Assembly: GCA_011523735.1 (NCBI GenBank)
Contig: WTGB01000114.1
Span: 1 to 41,687 of the forward strand
Direction of reading: 5' to 3'
Source: Chloroflexota bacterium
GTDB taxonomy: Bacteria; Chloroflexota; Anaerolineae; Aggregatilineales; Phototrophicaceae
Length of the DNA stretch: 41,687 nucleotides
Position numbers and translations under genes: made by a program. The notes under the pieces are model-generated. The model worked only from the letters and a program-made list of their open reading frames with translations. It searched no databases and was not told the DNA's origin. Of this stretch, positions 24,692 to 34,275 are shown one piece after another (position 1 is the stretch's first letter; each line of letters begins with the position of its first letter).

Positions 24692-26416
24692 ATGACCGAG
24701 GCAGTAGCAAATGTCCGCCATTCTCTCCGCTGGCGCGCCACTATCATCGCTATTCTTGCGCTTGCTTTCGCGCTGCTGCTGGCGCTCGACTTGCGGCATA
24801 AAGGGCTGGCTTGGCAATTCCTCTGGTCGCAGACCGGCGAAGAAGAGGCGCCCGGTCAAATTCGCGGCATCGTCGAAGCGGCCGGCAACCTCATCCGCGC
24901 GCCACTTTCAACCGAAGCGCTGTCTCCGATCAGGCACAAAGCCGAAGTGCCCTATGGCATCAACACCTTCCTGGAACAAGAAGTAGAAGGACCCAAGATC
25001 GAGGCGATGCTGCAAATGATCAGCGAAGCCGGCTTCCGCTGGCTGCGGCAGGAATTCCCCTGGGAAGATCTCGAATTCGATGGACGCGGCCAATACAGCG
25101 TTTCTCGCGATCTTAACGGCGATGGAGAGCCCGATGTACCCGATACCTGGCTGAAATACGATCGTATCGTCGACCTCGCCGAAGCTTATGGCTTGCGCCT
25201 GATGGTCCGCCTGAGCAACCCGCCGGCCTGGTCGCGCGCGGATCCGGAGGCCGGCGACCGCGCCCCGCCGGATGACCTGCAGGATTATGTCAATTACGCT
25301 ATCGCCGTGGCGGAGCGTTATCGCGGGCGCATCAGCCACTATCAGATCTGGAACGAGCCGAATATCTACCCGGAGTGGGGCAACCGCCCAATCGACCCGG
25401 CTGGCTACAGCGAATTGCTCTGCCGGACATACGCTGCGCTGAAAGCGGTCGATCCGGACATTGTGATCATCAGCGGCGCTATTGCCCCCACAATCGCTCT
25501 CGACGGCGCGCGCGATTTGAGCGACCTGGTCTTCTTGCAAGCGCTTTACGACAGCGGCGGCGGCGAATGCTTTGATGTGCTATCGGCCCAAGGGTATGGC
25601 TTGCGCAGCGGACCGACCGATCAGCGTCTGCGCGCGACCAGCGTCAATGTCGCACGCCATTCCTATTACCGCGACATCATGGTGCGCAACGGCGATGCCC
25701 ACAAAGCAATCTGGCTCAGCGAAGCCGCCTGGAACGCCACGCTTGATGCTGAGCTCCCGCCCGAGCAAATCTCGCTGTACGGCAATTATGGCAACGTGAC
25801 GCAAGAACAAGCCGCCCGCTACATGCCCATGCTTTACGATCGGATCCAGCGAGAATGGCAATGGGTCGGCAATGTCTTTTATTGGTTCTTTACGCGCAAG
25901 GACCCTTTCGAGGCTGACCAAGCCTTCTATTATTTCCGCATGGCGGAGCCGGATTATCAGCCTGAGAAGCCGACTTTTACCCCGCTGCCCGTCTATCACA
26001 GCGTCAGCAACTATATCAATGGACAAAAGCTGGTATTGTATCGCGGGATGCACCAAGCCGAGACCTGGCAGGTTCAACCTGGCGGCAACCTCGTTTCAGA
26101 TAATAGCGCCCGCTTTCAGCAAGCTGTCGCCTTTGGCTCTCCGCTCAAGTTCACAGCGCATGGAACCGCAGTGGACATCCGCTGGCGACCGTCTGACGAG
26201 GCGGATTCCGGCTGGCGTGTTTCTCACATTTCGCTCTCGGGGGACCTGGCGCGGACGCAGGAAATCGCCTTCGGCGAGGCGCCGCTCATCGTTGATGAGA
26301 TTGCCGTCTATGACCGGGGCCGGAATCGTATGCTCTCATGGCTGGCGCTGGGCTTGGCTGGCGCAGCGCTCGTACTTGGAACCATTCTGCTGGCGCTGCG
26401 AGAGCGTTTGCGATGA
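24692..26416 (+). CDS. membrane-anchored glycoside hydrolase-like protein (clan GH-A, family 39-like)
   Basis: A 574-residue protein with a hydrophobic segment near the N-terminus (IIAILALAFALLLAL) and another at the very C-terminus (LALGLAGAALVLGTILLAL), so it may be held in the membrane at both ends with the enzyme domain outside. The domain starts at YGINTFLE; IWNEPN (E222) and WLSEAAWN (E344) are the acid/base and nucleophile of clan GH-A retaining glycosidases. The substrate is not recognisable. The ATG at 24692 is chosen because a TATAAT overlaps the only earlier ATG (24683) and there is no ribosome binding site, so the mRNA may be leaderless. The stop overlaps the start of the next gene (ATGA), implying translational coupling to the glycosyltransferase. 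Confidence 0.8.
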   Translation: MTEAVANVRHSLRWRATIIAILALAFALLLALDLRHKGLAWQFLWSQTGEEEAPGQIRGIVEAAGNLIRAPLSTEALSPIRHKAEVPYGINTFLEQEVEGPKIEAMLQMISEAGFRWLRQEFPWEDLEFDGRGQYSVSRDLNGDGEPDVPDTWLKYDRIVDLAEAYGLRLMVRLSNPPAWSRADPEAGDRAPPDDLQDYVNYAIAVAERYRGRISHYQIWNEPNIYPEWGNRPIDPAGYSELLCRTYAALKAVDPDIVIISGAIAPTIALDGARDLSDLVFLQALYDSGGGECFDVLSAQGYGLRSGPTDQRLRATSVNVARHSYYRDIMVRNGDAHKAIWLSEAAWNATLDAELPPEQISLYGNYGNVTQEQAARYMPMLYDRIQREWQWVGNVFYWFFTRKDPFEADQAFYYFRMAEPDYQPEKPTFTPLPVYHSVSNYINGQKLVLYRGMHQAETWQVQPGGNLVSDNSARFQQAVAFGSPLKFTAHGTAVDIRWRPSDEADSGWRVSHISLSGDLARTQEIAFGEAPLIVDEIAVYDRGRNRMLSWLALGLAGAALVLGTILLALRERLR

Positions 26417-28386
26417 TCGACCCGGCATTGCCCGCGCCTTCGCCAATAGGCAATACATTACAAAAGCTGCCGCTGCCAGCCCTGCTGCTCGCCATACTCT
26501 TGCTGGCGACCGCCGTCCGCTTCCACCGTCTGGGTGAACAGTCGCTCTGGTATGACGAAGGCGTCGCCTATGCCCATTCTCTGCGCACCTTGCCGGAGTT
26601 GATCCCGCTGCTCCAACGCAATGTTCACCTGCCCGCTTATTTCACATTGCTCGGCTGGTGGCAAGATTGGACCGGCTCATCCGAGTTCGCCCTGCGCGCC
26701 CTGTCAGCGCTATTCAGCATCGTTAGCGTCGCCTGGACCTACGCGCTGGGCAAAGTCCTCTTCCATCCAGGCGCTGGTCTTGCCGCGGCCGCGCTGGTGG
26801 CTTTGAACAGCTTCAGCATCTATTACGCCCAAGAGGCGCGCATGTACGCCATGCTCACAGCCATCGCCGGCGGCAGCATGTGGCTGTACATCGGTCTCCT
26901 TCGCGGATTGCCTCCGCTACGGCCGCGCTGGCTAGCTGTCATGTCTCTGGGCTTGCTTAACGCTCTGGGCTTCTATACGCATATCGCCTACGCTCTCATA
27001 ATCTTGACACAAGTCCTTCTGGCTGCGCTCTGGCTAGGCAGATCTTGTTACCGGGATCGGGGAGAAGAGCCCGCAATGAAGCGCAACTTGCGTCTGCTGA
27101 TACAATTTGTCCTAGTCAACCTGCTGACACTGATGCTTGTTCTGCCCTGGCTGCCTGTTTCAATCCAGCAAGTCTTCGCTCAGCCCAACCTCTCGCAGCC
27201 GATCGCCACGGATCAGTTGCTTCGCCTGCTTTTTGGCACACTTGCTTTTGGCATTACATTTGAGCAAGCGGTGGGCAATCTGGGCTTCGTGATTGTATTC
27301 CTTATGCTTTTTGGTCTTCTTCCCGGCCCCCGCCGCCACAATAGCCGGCAACTGCTTTTTCCCGTCATGTGGCTGCTCGTTTCGGTAGCCATTTACGCTT
27401 ATCTCGGCTTGACGACGCGTTACTTGCGTTTTCTGCTGCCGGCGCAATTGGCGGTTGCGCTTTGGCTGGGGCGGGGCGCCTGGATGCTCTGGCAGCCGCC
27501 GTTTCGTGAATCGCATATGGCATTGCGCGCTGTGTTCAAGCTGGTTGCGCTAATCGCCCTGGGCGCTTTGCTGATGACGCAATTCAGCGGGTTGGCCCTG
27601 CTTTATCATGGCCGCGAATTTCAGCGCGATGATGTCCGCGGATTGGTCGGGCGGATCGAATCGGAACTGCGGGAGGGCGATGCTGTGCTGGTCAGCGCGG
27701 CCGGGTTGCAGGAAGTCTTGAGTTACTACTACCGAGGCGACGCCCCGGTTTACGGCTTACCGACGAGCGCGGACGCCGGTGATACTGCGTCAGCGGTGTT
27801 GCAGATGACACTGATGCACAGACGGATTTTCACCATCTTTTATGGCAGCGAGGAGCAAGATCCCAAGCGCGCGGTCGAAATCAATCTAAATGCGCATAGC
27901 TATCAAGCCAGCCAGGAATGGGTCGGCGATATACGTTTCGCCCGTTTTATCGTGCCCGCCGACGAGAGCTTTAACGAAAGGCGCTCGCCGGACCTGCCCT
28001 TCGGCGATGTCATCCGCTTGGCTCACTACTGGACGAGCGCAAAGCCGGTTGCGCGCGGGGAATACCTGCTTGTGGGAATCTTCTGGCTGGCGAATGGCAC
28101 ACCTGAAACGCGCTACAAGGTCTTCGTGCAGCTGCTTGACATGGAGGGCAGGCTTGTCGCGCAACGGGATAGCGAACCCGCTGGCGGCACTTGGCCAACC
28201 TCCTCTTGGGAAGCAGGCTACAACTATTACGACTATCACGCTTTGCTAATACCAGAGGAGTTGCCCACCGGCGAATACACATTGATCGCGGGACTCTACG
28301 ACATCAATGATCCGGCGGCGCGACTGCCGGTCGGCGATAGCTCGTATGTCGATTTGGGAACTATAGAAGTCACTGACCCCGGCTAG
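26413..28386 (+). CDS. glycosyltransferase family 39 membrane protein
   Basis: A 657-residue polytopic membrane protein starting at an ATG that overlaps the previous stop. After a first membrane helix comes the family 39 motif LWYDEG (D48, E49), the acidic pair in the first outer loop that acts with a polyprenyl-phosphate sugar donor in ArnT and protein mannosyltransferases. About ten further hydrophobic segments follow to about residue 400, including QEARMYAML in the third or fourth helix region, another family feature. The last 250 residues form a soluble, probably extracellular domain. The sugar acceptor is unknown; coupling with the glycosidase-like protein suggests both handle one surface glycan. 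Its stop codon overlaps that of the convergent guanine deaminase (CTAG). Confidence 0.87.
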   Translation: MIDPALPAPSPIGNTLQKLPLPALLLAILLLATAVRFHRLGEQSLWYDEGVAYAHSLRTLPELIPLLQRNVHLPAYFTLLGWWQDWTGSSEFALRALSALFSIVSVAWTYALGKVLFHPGAGLAAAALVALNSFSIYYAQEARMYAMLTAIAGGSMWLYIGLLRGLPPLRPRWLAVMSLGLLNALGFYTHIAYALIILTQVLLAALWLGRSCYRDRGEEPAMKRNLRLLIQFVLVNLLTLMLVLPWLPVSIQQVFAQPNLSQPIATDQLLRLLFGTLAFGITFEQAVGNLGFVIVFLMLFGLLPGPRRHNSRQLLFPVMWLLVSVAIYAYLGLTTRYLRFLLPAQLAVALWLGRGAWMLWQPPFRESHMALRAVFKLVALIALGALLMTQFSGLALLYHGREFQRDDVRGLVGRIESELREGDAVLVSAAGLQEVLSYYYRGDAPVYGLPTSADAGDTASAVLQMTLMHRRIFTIFYGSEEQDPKRAVEINLNAHSYQASQEWVGDIRFARFIVPADESFNERRSPDLPFGDVIRLAHYWTSAKPVARGEYLLVGIFWLANGTPETRYKVFVQLLDMEGRLVAQRDSEPAGGTWPTSSWEAGYNYYDYHALLIPEELPTGEYTLIAGLYDINDPAARLPVGDSSYVDLGTIEVTDPG

Positions 28387-29699
28387 ATTCTGTCGTCCCG
28401 CTCATACACCAGTTCGCCCGCCACATAGGTCGCTTGAATCGCCCGGTCATCGGCGCAAATCATCAGCGCAAAGAGCAGTTCATCCAGCGTCTCCGCCACA
28501 TCCGCCCGCAGCGTCAACAGCGGCGTCGCCCGCGGATCCAGCACCGCGATATCAGCCGCATAGCTCGCCTGCAACTTGCCAACCCGGTCATGGATGCCCA
28601 GCGCTTCCGCGCTGCCCAAAGTCGCCAGATAGAAGCTCTGCGCCGCCGTCACCGAGATGCCGCGCAACTGCGCCATCTTGTAGGCTTCGCTCATCGTCCG
28701 CAGCATCGAGAAGCTCGTGCCGCCGCCGACATCCGTTCCCAAGCCCACCGTGACCGGACGCGCCGCGTCTTTGGTAGCCGCGATATTGAATAAGCCACTG
28801 CCGATAAAAAAGTTCGAGGTCGGGCAATGTGCGATTCTGGCCCCCGTCTCGTGGAAAGTCCGCAACTCGCCTTCCGACAAGTGTATGCCATGCCCATAGA
28901 TCGCTCGCTCATTGAGCAATCCATAGTGATGGTATATGTCCGTGTAATTCTTCTGCGCCGGATACAGTTCCGCCGCCCGCGCCACCTCCGCCAGGTTCTC
29001 CGATATGTGCGACTGCAAGCGGACATCGCTGTGCTCGCGCATCAGGGCACCAGCCAACTCGAGTTGCTGCGGGCTGCTCGTCAGGGCGAAGCGCGGCGTC
29101 ACGGTGTACAGGCGGCGTCCCCGCTTGTGCCAGCGCTCAATCAGCGCCTTCGAATCGTCATAACTCGCGCTTGCCGTATCGAGGATATCCGCCGGCGCAT
29201 GGCTGTCCATCATCATCTTGCCAGCCAGGATCAGCATGTTCCGCGCCCCCGCCGCCTCGAATATCGCATCGACCGAACCAGGCGCCGATGTGCAGAAGAC
29301 CGAAGCCGTGGTGCTGCCATTGCGCAGCAACTCGGCGATGAAAAAGTCGGCGATCTCTTGCGCGTGCTCCCGGTCATTGAACTTGGCTTCCGTGGGGAAG
29401 GTGTATTTATTCAGCCACTCCAGCAACTGTGTGCCATAGGAGCCGATGATCTCAACCTGCGGATAATGAATATGCGCATCCACGAAGCCCGGCAGAAAAA
29501 TCGCATCCGGGTAAACCCTTGTCTCGATGTCGTTCGGCATTTGATCTTTGAGCTTGCCATAATCGCCGACCGCGTTTATCAGCCCATCGCGTATCAGAAT
29601 CAGGCCGTCCGATTCATAGACAACGCAATCTTCCGCCGCGTTCAAAAAGGGGTCATTGACCAGGGTGTAAAGGGCGCCGCGCAACGCTAGATCGCTCAT
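28383..29699 (-). CDS. guaD: guanine deaminase
   Basis: A 438-residue amidohydrolase, close to the 439 residues I recall for E. coli GuaD. It converts guanine to xanthine and ammonia in purine breakdown. Recognised by PGFVDAHIHYPQ (first metal HxH), SYGTQLLEWLNKYTFPTE (guanine-specific segment), GKMMMDSHAP, LQSHISEN, YGHGIHLSE and GLGTDVGGGTSFSM (metal Asp). Compared with the common MDRNAP motif the second segment reads MDSHAP, a change near the substrate pocket that leaves some doubt over the exact substrate. I prefer the ATG at 29699 (family start) to the one at 29744. It starts 63 bp after the Gfo/Idh/MocA gene and is probably in its operon. Confidence 0.88.
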   Translation of the reverse strand: MSDLALRGALYTLVNDPFLNAAEDCVVYESDGLILIRDGLINAVGDYGKLKDQMPNDIETRVYPDAIFLPGFVDAHIHYPQVEIIGSYGTQLLEWLNKYTFPTEAKFNDREHAQEIADFFIAELLRNGSTTASVFCTSAPGSVDAIFEAAGARNMLILAGKMMMDSHAPADILDTASASYDDSKALIERWHKRGRRLYTVTPRFALTSSPQQLELAGALMREHSDVRLQSHISENLAEVARAAELYPAQKNYTDIYHHYGLLNERAIYGHGIHLSEGELRTFHETGARIAHCPTSNFFIGSGLFNIAATKDAARPVTVGLGTDVGGGTSFSMLRTMSEAYKMAQLRGISVTAAQSFYLATLGSAEALGIHDRVGKLQASYAADIAVLDPRATPLLTLRADVAETLDELLFALMICADDRAIQATYVAGELVYERDDRI

Positions 29700-29762
29700 G
29701 AGCTTTTCCACTAAGTTGACCGGACATCGGAATGATTCTGCCACAAATCAGGACGTGCTGCC

Positions 29763-30944
29763 TCATTCCTGCCGCAAGCTCGTCACTTCTTCCCAGCCAC
29801 CGCTTGCCCAGGAACGAATCATCGCCGCATGCACCTCAGCCACCGCTAGCGCGTCTCCAAAGTCGGGCGTGGGGGCTTTCCCCTCCGCCACCGCTTTGAG
29901 GAAGTGATATGCCTCGATGACTTTCATATCTTCATAGCCCAGGCCGCTGCCATCGCCCGGGTTGAAATTGCCGTGAAATGGGTACTTGTCGCCGCCGACC
30001 AGCCGCATGTAGCCATCATGCCGTCCATCTTCGCCGGGCAGATACAATGCCAGTTCATTCATTCGCTCGAAATCCCAGTTGAGCGCGCCCGCTGTCCCGT
30101 TCACTTCAAAAGCCATCTGATTCTTGGGACCGAATATCGAACGCGAGACCTCGAAACTGCCCCGCGCGCCATTGTCAAATTCGACCAGAGCGCCGACATA
30201 ATCTTCATTGCTGACCGCGCCCTTGGGGTCTTCCGGCGCCCCGCGCGAATAATGGGTGCCCTTGCCCGGGATCGGCAGCGGACGCTCGCTGATGAAGGTA
30301 TGCGAATTGCTGACCAGCCGTCTCACTCCCCCGCAGAGATAAAGCGCCATATCGGTCACATGCGCCATGATATCGCCCAAGACGCCGTAACCGGAAATCT
30401 CCCTGTCAAAGCGCCAGGAGAGCAAGCCCAGCGGATCGCTGCCGTACATGCTGAAGAAGCGCCCGCGGTACTGCGTCAGCTCGCCCAAAGCGCCCTTGTC
30501 TATTAGCCTCTTCGCATGGATGACCAGCGGCGCCCAGCGATAATTGAAACCGACAAAGGTCAAGACGCCGGCTTGCCGCGCCAGGCTTTCGATCCGCGCC
30601 GTCTCTTCCGGACCCCGCCCGACCGGTTTCTCGCAGAATATATGCTTGCCCGCCGCCGCGGCCGCCCGCACGATCTCGACATGCAGGTTGTTTGGCGTGG
30701 CGATGTTGACGATTCGCACAGCGGGATGTTCAATCACATCCTGCCAACGCGTGGTCGCCATCTCAAAGTCGAGCCGGTCCCGCGCGCTTTTCGCCCGCTC
30801 GGCCACATTGTCCGAGCAGATGACCAGCCGCGCCTCGAGGTCCGCATCCGGAAATCGCTGCCTTACCAGGCTATAGGAGCGCGCATGAACCTGCCCCATC
30901 CAGCCCATGCCGATTATGCCAATGCCAAGTTCATTCTCTGGCAT
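29763..30944 (-). CDS. Gfo/Idh/MocA family oxidoreductase
   Basis: A 393-residue NAD(P)-dependent dehydrogenase of sugars or polyols. The N-terminal Rossmann motif is GIIGMGWMGQVHARSY, and HIFCEKPVGR contains the EKP signature whose Lys contacts cofactor and substrate. The C-terminal alpha/beta domain shows GVLGDIMAHVTDM, with His at the usual catalytic place. The substrate could be inositol, glucose or an N-acetyl sugar derivative, and sequence alone does not decide. AAGGAAAG precedes the ATG. Guanine deaminase follows on the same strand; iolB, at about 9 kb, is the only other possible inositol-related gene in the window. Confidence 0.9.
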   Translation of the reverse strand: MPENELGIGIIGMGWMGQVHARSYSLVRQRFPDADLEARLVICSDNVAERAKSARDRLDFEMATTRWQDVIEHPAVRIVNIATPNNLHVEIVRAAAAAGKHIFCEKPVGRGPEETARIESLARQAGVLTFVGFNYRWAPLVIHAKRLIDKGALGELTQYRGRFFSMYGSDPLGLLSWRFDREISGYGVLGDIMAHVTDMALYLCGGVRRLVSNSHTFISERPLPIPGKGTHYSRGAPEDPKGAVSNEDYVGALVEFDNGARGSFEVSRSIFGPKNQMAFEVNGTAGALNWDFERMNELALYLPGEDGRHDGYMRLVGGDKYPFHGNFNPGDGSGLGYEDMKVIEAYHFLKAVAEGKAPTPDFGDALAVAEVHAAMIRSWASGGWEEVTSLRQE

Positions 30945-31065
30945 GTTCTTTCCTTATGTCGATTCGATTTGTTACGTCTTTCAGGCAGTCTCCGCCCGCC
31001 GCCAGATCCATGCGAGCGCCGAACAGCGCCAGCCTGCGCTGCTCGCGGGTTTGTTGCGGCAAGCC

Positions 31066-31407
31066 TTATTCAGGCGCTTCAATGTGAATGCGGAAACTCG
31101 ATTTGGGATTCTCCGTGTAAGCCCAAGCCCGCGTCTTACTCACCAGGGTCACGCTGACCCGCTGATAAGCATCGCCCTCGTAGTCGTCAAGCTTTTGCAG
31201 CTCCTCGCTGGTCACCTCAAAGAGTGTGCCATCGACGGTCGAGCCGGGGTGGGGCTGTAGAATCGAATAGACAAAATGGATGCCGCGCAACCTCGCCAGC
31301 CGATAGCCGCGCAGGGTATCGGGCTTGCCTCCGCCGAGCTCCCGCCCCAGGAGCTGCAACTGCGTCGCGGGATTCCGGAGCGTGCCGTATGTGAAAAGCT
31401 TTTCCAT
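31066..31407 (-). CDS. gamma-glutamylcyclotransferase-like (AIG2-type) protein
   Basis: A 113-residue protein with the family signature FTYGTLRNP at residues 5-13 and LDDYEGDAYQRVSV further on, whose Glu matches the catalytic acid of gamma-glutamylcyclotransferases. Such enzymes release 5-oxoproline from gamma-glutamyl amines or peptides, and many bacterial members are uncharacterised. The start is placed at 31407, just before the conserved motif; a GTG at 31428 would add seven residues. No clear ribosome binding site is seen. It lies 121 bp upstream of the Gfo/Idh/MocA start and 162 bp downstream of the next leftward gene. Confidence 0.83.
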   Translation of the reverse strand: MEKLFTYGTLRNPATQLQLLGRELGGGKPDTLRGYRLARLRGIHFVYSILQPHPGSTVDGTLFEVTSEELQKLDDYEGDAYQRVSVTLVSKTRAWAYTENPKSSFRIHIEAPE

Positions 31408-31569
31408 CCGCGTGGGTCTCTGCCTCACACCGCTGTTATGGCAATCGTAACCTGCGCTTCATAGGGCGTGGTCGAATCTGCCTTGTGCATCTAGGGCAGG
31501 TTTGCGCAAGCGCACACTACCATTTTACTTCCGCTGAACGGCTGTCAAGCCCGATCTTGGCGACTTCCC

Positions 31570-34275
31570 TCAGTCCCCGCTCTGCGCATGCGCCCCATCC
31601 AAGTATCCGGCGATCCATTTTAGCATGTCAATCGACCCTTGGGGATTCGCCTCGCCCTGCATCAACTGCCGGTCTATGCTGTCGTCGCTGCGCATGAGCG
31701 ATGGCTTGCTGCGCTTCTCCGCCATCTGCGTAATTCGGTTGGCGAGATTGCGCAGGTTATTCGCCAGGATATGCCGCTGCTCCGATGAAAGCTCGCCGCT
31801 CAAGCCGTCCACTTCCCGGCGAATGGTATGCGGATCCGTGTCAGACAGGTCCCCGCCGTCAAAGGCGTCGGTGATGTGTTCGAGCATGATGTAAGCTGTG
31901 TTGATCGCTTCAGCCAGTTCGGCTGGTCCGCGGCTGTGCAACCAGCGCCGCATCGCCAGCACGGTCTTGATGATGTGCTTCTGCTCTTCCATGTGCCGCT
32001 GCGTATCGAGCTCGCGCAGTAGCCGCTGCAATTGCGGCATGGCGCAGCTATGCGTGTAGCCTCGCCACCAGTTGTTGACCCCGTCTTGCAGGTTCTTGCT
32101 GAAGGAAGACTGGCGGCAGATGCGAGCCAGCCCCGCGATGACCACAGCCAGATCCTCTTCGGTATCAAACTGCGCCGTCAACTGCGTCATGACGACGCGC
32201 GTCGCCGCTTCGGATTGCAATCCCTGGCAGGCCTCAAACAGTTTCCACAGATGGCGGTAGGATATGCGTACCTCGTGATGCTTCGCCAACAGCCGAGCCA
32301 GAGCCTCCATCAGGTGCTGCGTCTGCGGCTCCCATTGATAATAATCGAGCAGCGAAAAATAACAGGCGATGACATCCTGCGGTGGGACCTTGCTGATGGC
32401 GCTGACCGCATTCATCACGGCAAGCACCTTGTCCAGCGGCAAGCCATCTTGCTCCAAAGCCTTGCTCAAACGCGGAAAGAGCAGTTCATGATCCGCCAGA
32501 TGTTGCATGGCATTCGCGATAAACTGACGGTCGTCGATATGCAGGCTGTACCGCAACAAGAGATCGACCGCGTCCTCCGTCATCTGATGGCTGGCTCGCG
32601 TCGCCAGCAGGCGTATCAAGGCCGGCGCGCGATAGGCCGCCGGTAAATTCGCTCGCTGTTCGGATTCAGCCAGGCTAATCAACCGGCGCGCCGCCGCTGC
32701 GGAAACGAGCAATTGGTCGGATGAACTAATCCCGTGATAGAGGGGGAGCAGGAAATGTTCCGGTTTGTCATCGATTAATGCATCGAGGGTTTCCAGGGAA
32801 GCATTTTTTAAGGCAGCTCGGACATTTGGCTCCAGCGCGGCAATGAGCGCCCTATCGCCCAAAAGGTCATCGACGATTTCTGGTACCCGCCGCGCCGCGA
32901 TGAGAATCAGTTGAACCCCCAATTCGCCATCATCATAGGCGCGCTTCGCCGCGGAGAGGACACTGCGCTTCAATATCTCCTGCAGTTGATAGGCTTGCGG
33001 CTCATGCGCGATCAACTCCAGCCAGCCCGCCAGCGTACCCACATCCCCGTCCTGGATCGCCACATCGAGGGAATTCTGCGCCGCCACGTGCAATCGCGGG
33101 ATCCAGCGTTCGTCCACACCGAGGTTGATCAGCCGATTGCGGATGAATACGTATACCGCGTCCGGCTGGTCAGCCAGCATCTCTTCAAACAATCCGGCCA
33201 GCGCCGCGTCCAACTCCTCGTCTCGCTCCAGCTCTTCGGCTACCCACCGCCCCGCGGCCGAGTCACGATTATTCAGCGCGTTCTGCAGCAACTTCTCAAC
33301 ATACAGCCGCCGCAGATTTTTGCTTGGCGATTCGGCGCCTTCCAGAATGCCTATCATCACATCTGTGGAAACTTCGTCCCCGGCTCGGACGTGATGGTCG
33401 ATCTGGAAGCGCTCCGCCAATTGCCCCAGGTCATTGTCCAAGTCCCCCGGCTGGCCGCCCGGCAGGTCTGGCAAAGTCATTCTGTGAATATCTGCCGCCA
33501 GTTGCGAAGGCTCTCCGGACCACAGGACGCGCAAAACATCGATATATGGATGCTCAAGCAATTCGCTTACGATTCGCGGCTCGTGCCAGTCAAAGACCCA
33601 AGCGGCGCCCTCATCGCCGCCTTCGGCGAAAGCGATCTGCGGTTTGCGTTGGCACTTATATGGCGCGCTGCTGGCGAATGTGATACGAGAGGCCAGCTTG
33701 CCCGGCAACAGCGCTTGTATGCCAGCTATGAAAGCCAGGCGCAAGCTGAGATCCGCCGGACAGCCGCTTATTAGCAACTGCTTCTTGTCCATCAGCGCGC
33801 CCACCAAGCTGAGCAGATATTCGAAGTCGGCATCCGGCCAGCGATTGAGAATTTGAGCCAGGTTTGCCGCGCGCGTTTCAACATCGACTTCGGTGAATTC
33901 CGGCGCCCGCAGCAAGGGCAGGGTGACGTCAATATCGCGCGTCGCTTTTGGCAAAAATGACAGCCAGCTCTCGAATTGATCAGCCGCTTCGGTGAGCGAT
34001 TCTGGCGGCATAAAGATATAATGATCGGTGAATGCGCCGGAGCCATCGACAGCCGGCTGATTGACAACCAGCAACATCTGCGGACTGTCATACTCGACAA
34101 GCGCCAAGCCAGTTTGCCCCGCGCCCGTCGCGTCAGTCAGAGACTCGATATTGATAATTCGCGTGTAGAAGGCGGGATCAAGCGATGGTAAGGCTCCATT
34201 GAAGAGCAGCAGCTTGCGTCTCGTCTCGCCTCGATCATCCTGGTCGTGACCAAGTATCACATAGTCCAGCGTCAC
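31570..34275 (-). CDS. 901-residue protein resembling GTPase-associated protein 1
   Basis: A soluble protein with no signal peptide or membrane segment, starting at GTG 34275 with AAGGG nine bases upstream. The first 250 residues look alpha/beta (LDYVILGHD; DGSGAFTDHYIFMP; KLASRITFASSAP), while residues 300-900 are almost entirely helical with repeated acidic/Leu-rich helices. This layout, and the GR/GA-x-F-x-H-x-x-x-x-P pattern near residue 85, recall GTPase-associated protein 1 (GAP1), described with Ras-like GTPases and vWA proteins in predicted conflict systems. No GTPase gene is adjacent. The family link is tentative; no enzymatic motif is visible. The first 15 codons fall inside a perfect 350-bp tandem duplication. 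Confidence 0.6.
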   Translation of the reverse strand: MTLDYVILGHDQDDRGETRRKLLLFNGALPSLDPAFYTRIINIESLTDATGAGQTGLALVEYDSPQMLLVVNQPAVDGSGAFTDHYIFMPPESLTEAADQFESWLSFLPKATRDIDVTLPLLRAPEFTEVDVETRAANLAQILNRWPDADFEYLLSLVGALMDKKQLLISGCPADLSLRLAFIAGIQALLPGKLASRITFASSAPYKCQRKPQIAFAEGGDEGAAWVFDWHEPRIVSELLEHPYIDVLRVLWSGEPSQLAADIHRMTLPDLPGGQPGDLDNDLGQLAERFQIDHHVRAGDEVSTDVMIGILEGAESPSKNLRRLYVEKLLQNALNNRDSAAGRWVAEELERDEELDAALAGLFEEMLADQPDAVYVFIRNRLINLGVDERWIPRLHVAAQNSLDVAIQDGDVGTLAGWLELIAHEPQAYQLQEILKRSVLSAAKRAYDDGELGVQLILIAARRVPEIVDDLLGDRALIAALEPNVRAALKNASLETLDALIDDKPEHFLLPLYHGISSSDQLLVSAAAARRLISLAESEQRANLPAAYRAPALIRLLATRASHQMTEDAVDLLLRYSLHIDDRQFIANAMQHLADHELLFPRLSKALEQDGLPLDKVLAVMNAVSAISKVPPQDVIACYFSLLDYYQWEPQTQHLMEALARLLAKHHEVRISYRHLWKLFEACQGLQSEAATRVVMTQLTAQFDTEEDLAVVIAGLARICRQSSFSKNLQDGVNNWWRGYTHSCAMPQLQRLLRELDTQRHMEEQKHIIKTVLAMRRWLHSRGPAELAEAINTAYIMLEHITDAFDGGDLSDTDPHTIRREVDGLSGELSSEQRHILANNLRNLANRITQMAEKRSKPSLMRSDDSIDRQLMQGEANPQGSIDMLKWIAGYLDGAHAQSGD

